DNA from: JABFXX01 sp964419605 | GTDB lineage: Bacteria > Myxococcota_A > Polyangia > Haliangiales > Haliangiaceae | Assembly: GCA_964419605.1 (NCBI GenBank) | Contig: CAYQQM010000014.1 | Coordinates: 8,271 to 72,270 of the forward strand | Direction of reading: 5' to 3' | DNA: 64,000 nt | Part shown: piece by piece, positions 63,952 to 64,000 of the stretch | Layout: every line of letters begins with the position of its first letter | How positions within the stretch are numbered: the first letter of the stretch is position 1 | Made by a program: the position numbers and the translations under genes | The notes under the pieces: model-generated | What the model was told of the DNA's origin: nothing | The model's input: only the letters and a program-made list of their open reading frames with translations | Databases searched by the model: none

Positions 63952-64000
63952 TACCTCATGTCAGTGGTTTTGGCAGGTTCCGGTCGCTGAGGCGTGCCGT
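63948..64000. mobile_element. Second copy of the inverted-repeat element, cut by the window end
   Basis: Begins CTAGTACCTCATGTCAGTG and remains similar for all of the 53 visible bases to the reverse complement of the right end of the element at 57635-57800. It is thus an inverted copy. The hisF stop codon lies within its first four bases. Confidence 0.75.

Overview
The window is a GC-rich bacterial chromosome segment that looks like Myxococcota (a Haliangium/Kofleria-like lineage). The signs are three Ser/Thr protein kinases, two of them kinase-TM-TPR proteins, two ADYC-type lipoproteins, a TPR/PEGA protein, many short lipoproteins with a Cys lipobox, and a DUF4157 polymorphic toxin. The lineage call is an inference from gene content; there is no rRNA in the window. 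No tRNA, rRNA, CRISPR array or classical insertion sequence was recognised.

Region by region. 0-2 kb and 9.2-11.6 kb hold remains of several toxin-antitoxin (TA) modules. A BrnT toxin (stop plus frameshift), a ParE toxin (frameshift) and a VapC toxin (N-terminal two thirds missing) are broken beside intact antitoxins, while one RelE/Phd module is intact behind a perfect palindromic operator. 2.3-3.6 kb holds a Gly-rich lipoprotein broken at a 12-G run. 3.7-7.8 kb is a four-gene minus-strand operon: DUF4331 protein, lipoprotein, a truncated-globin/cupredoxin fusion lipoprotein and a TPR/PEGA protein. 8-23 kb mixes an AAA/DUF4143 ATPase, peroxiredoxin, HupE/UreJ-like protein, orphan DNA methyltransferase, trigger factor, a coiled-coil kinase and RadC. 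At 17.5-18.9 kb lies a probable selenoprotein: an in-frame TGA follows the signal peptide in a CxxU context, with a SECIS-like hairpin directly downstream.

23-29 kb carries a di-haem cytochrome, a methionine-biosynthesis pair (MetX-homoserine dehydrogenase fusion overlapping a Cys/Met PLP enzyme by ATGA) and an ECF sigma factor. 29.4-37.7 kb is a tandem duplication of one convergent gene pair, an ADYC lipoprotein facing a kinase-TPR protein. The lipoproteins share a near-identical 5' leader, and a core motif of that leader recurs before the exported protein at 38 kb. 40-54 kb is mostly housekeeping: ftsZ, aroE, xseA, cysS, a UvrD-type helicase, an acetyltransferase and a DnaK-like Hsp70 with a long Pro-rich linker.

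54.5-64 kb holds hisB-hisH-hisA and hisF. They are separated by 5.5 kb containing a DUF4157 polymorphic toxin candidate, a putative immunity protein and an Lgt-like membrane protein. A 166-bp inverted-repeat element abuts the hisA stop codon, and a second inverted copy begins inside the hisF stop codon. All inserted genes read in the his direction, so hisF could still be co-transcribed.
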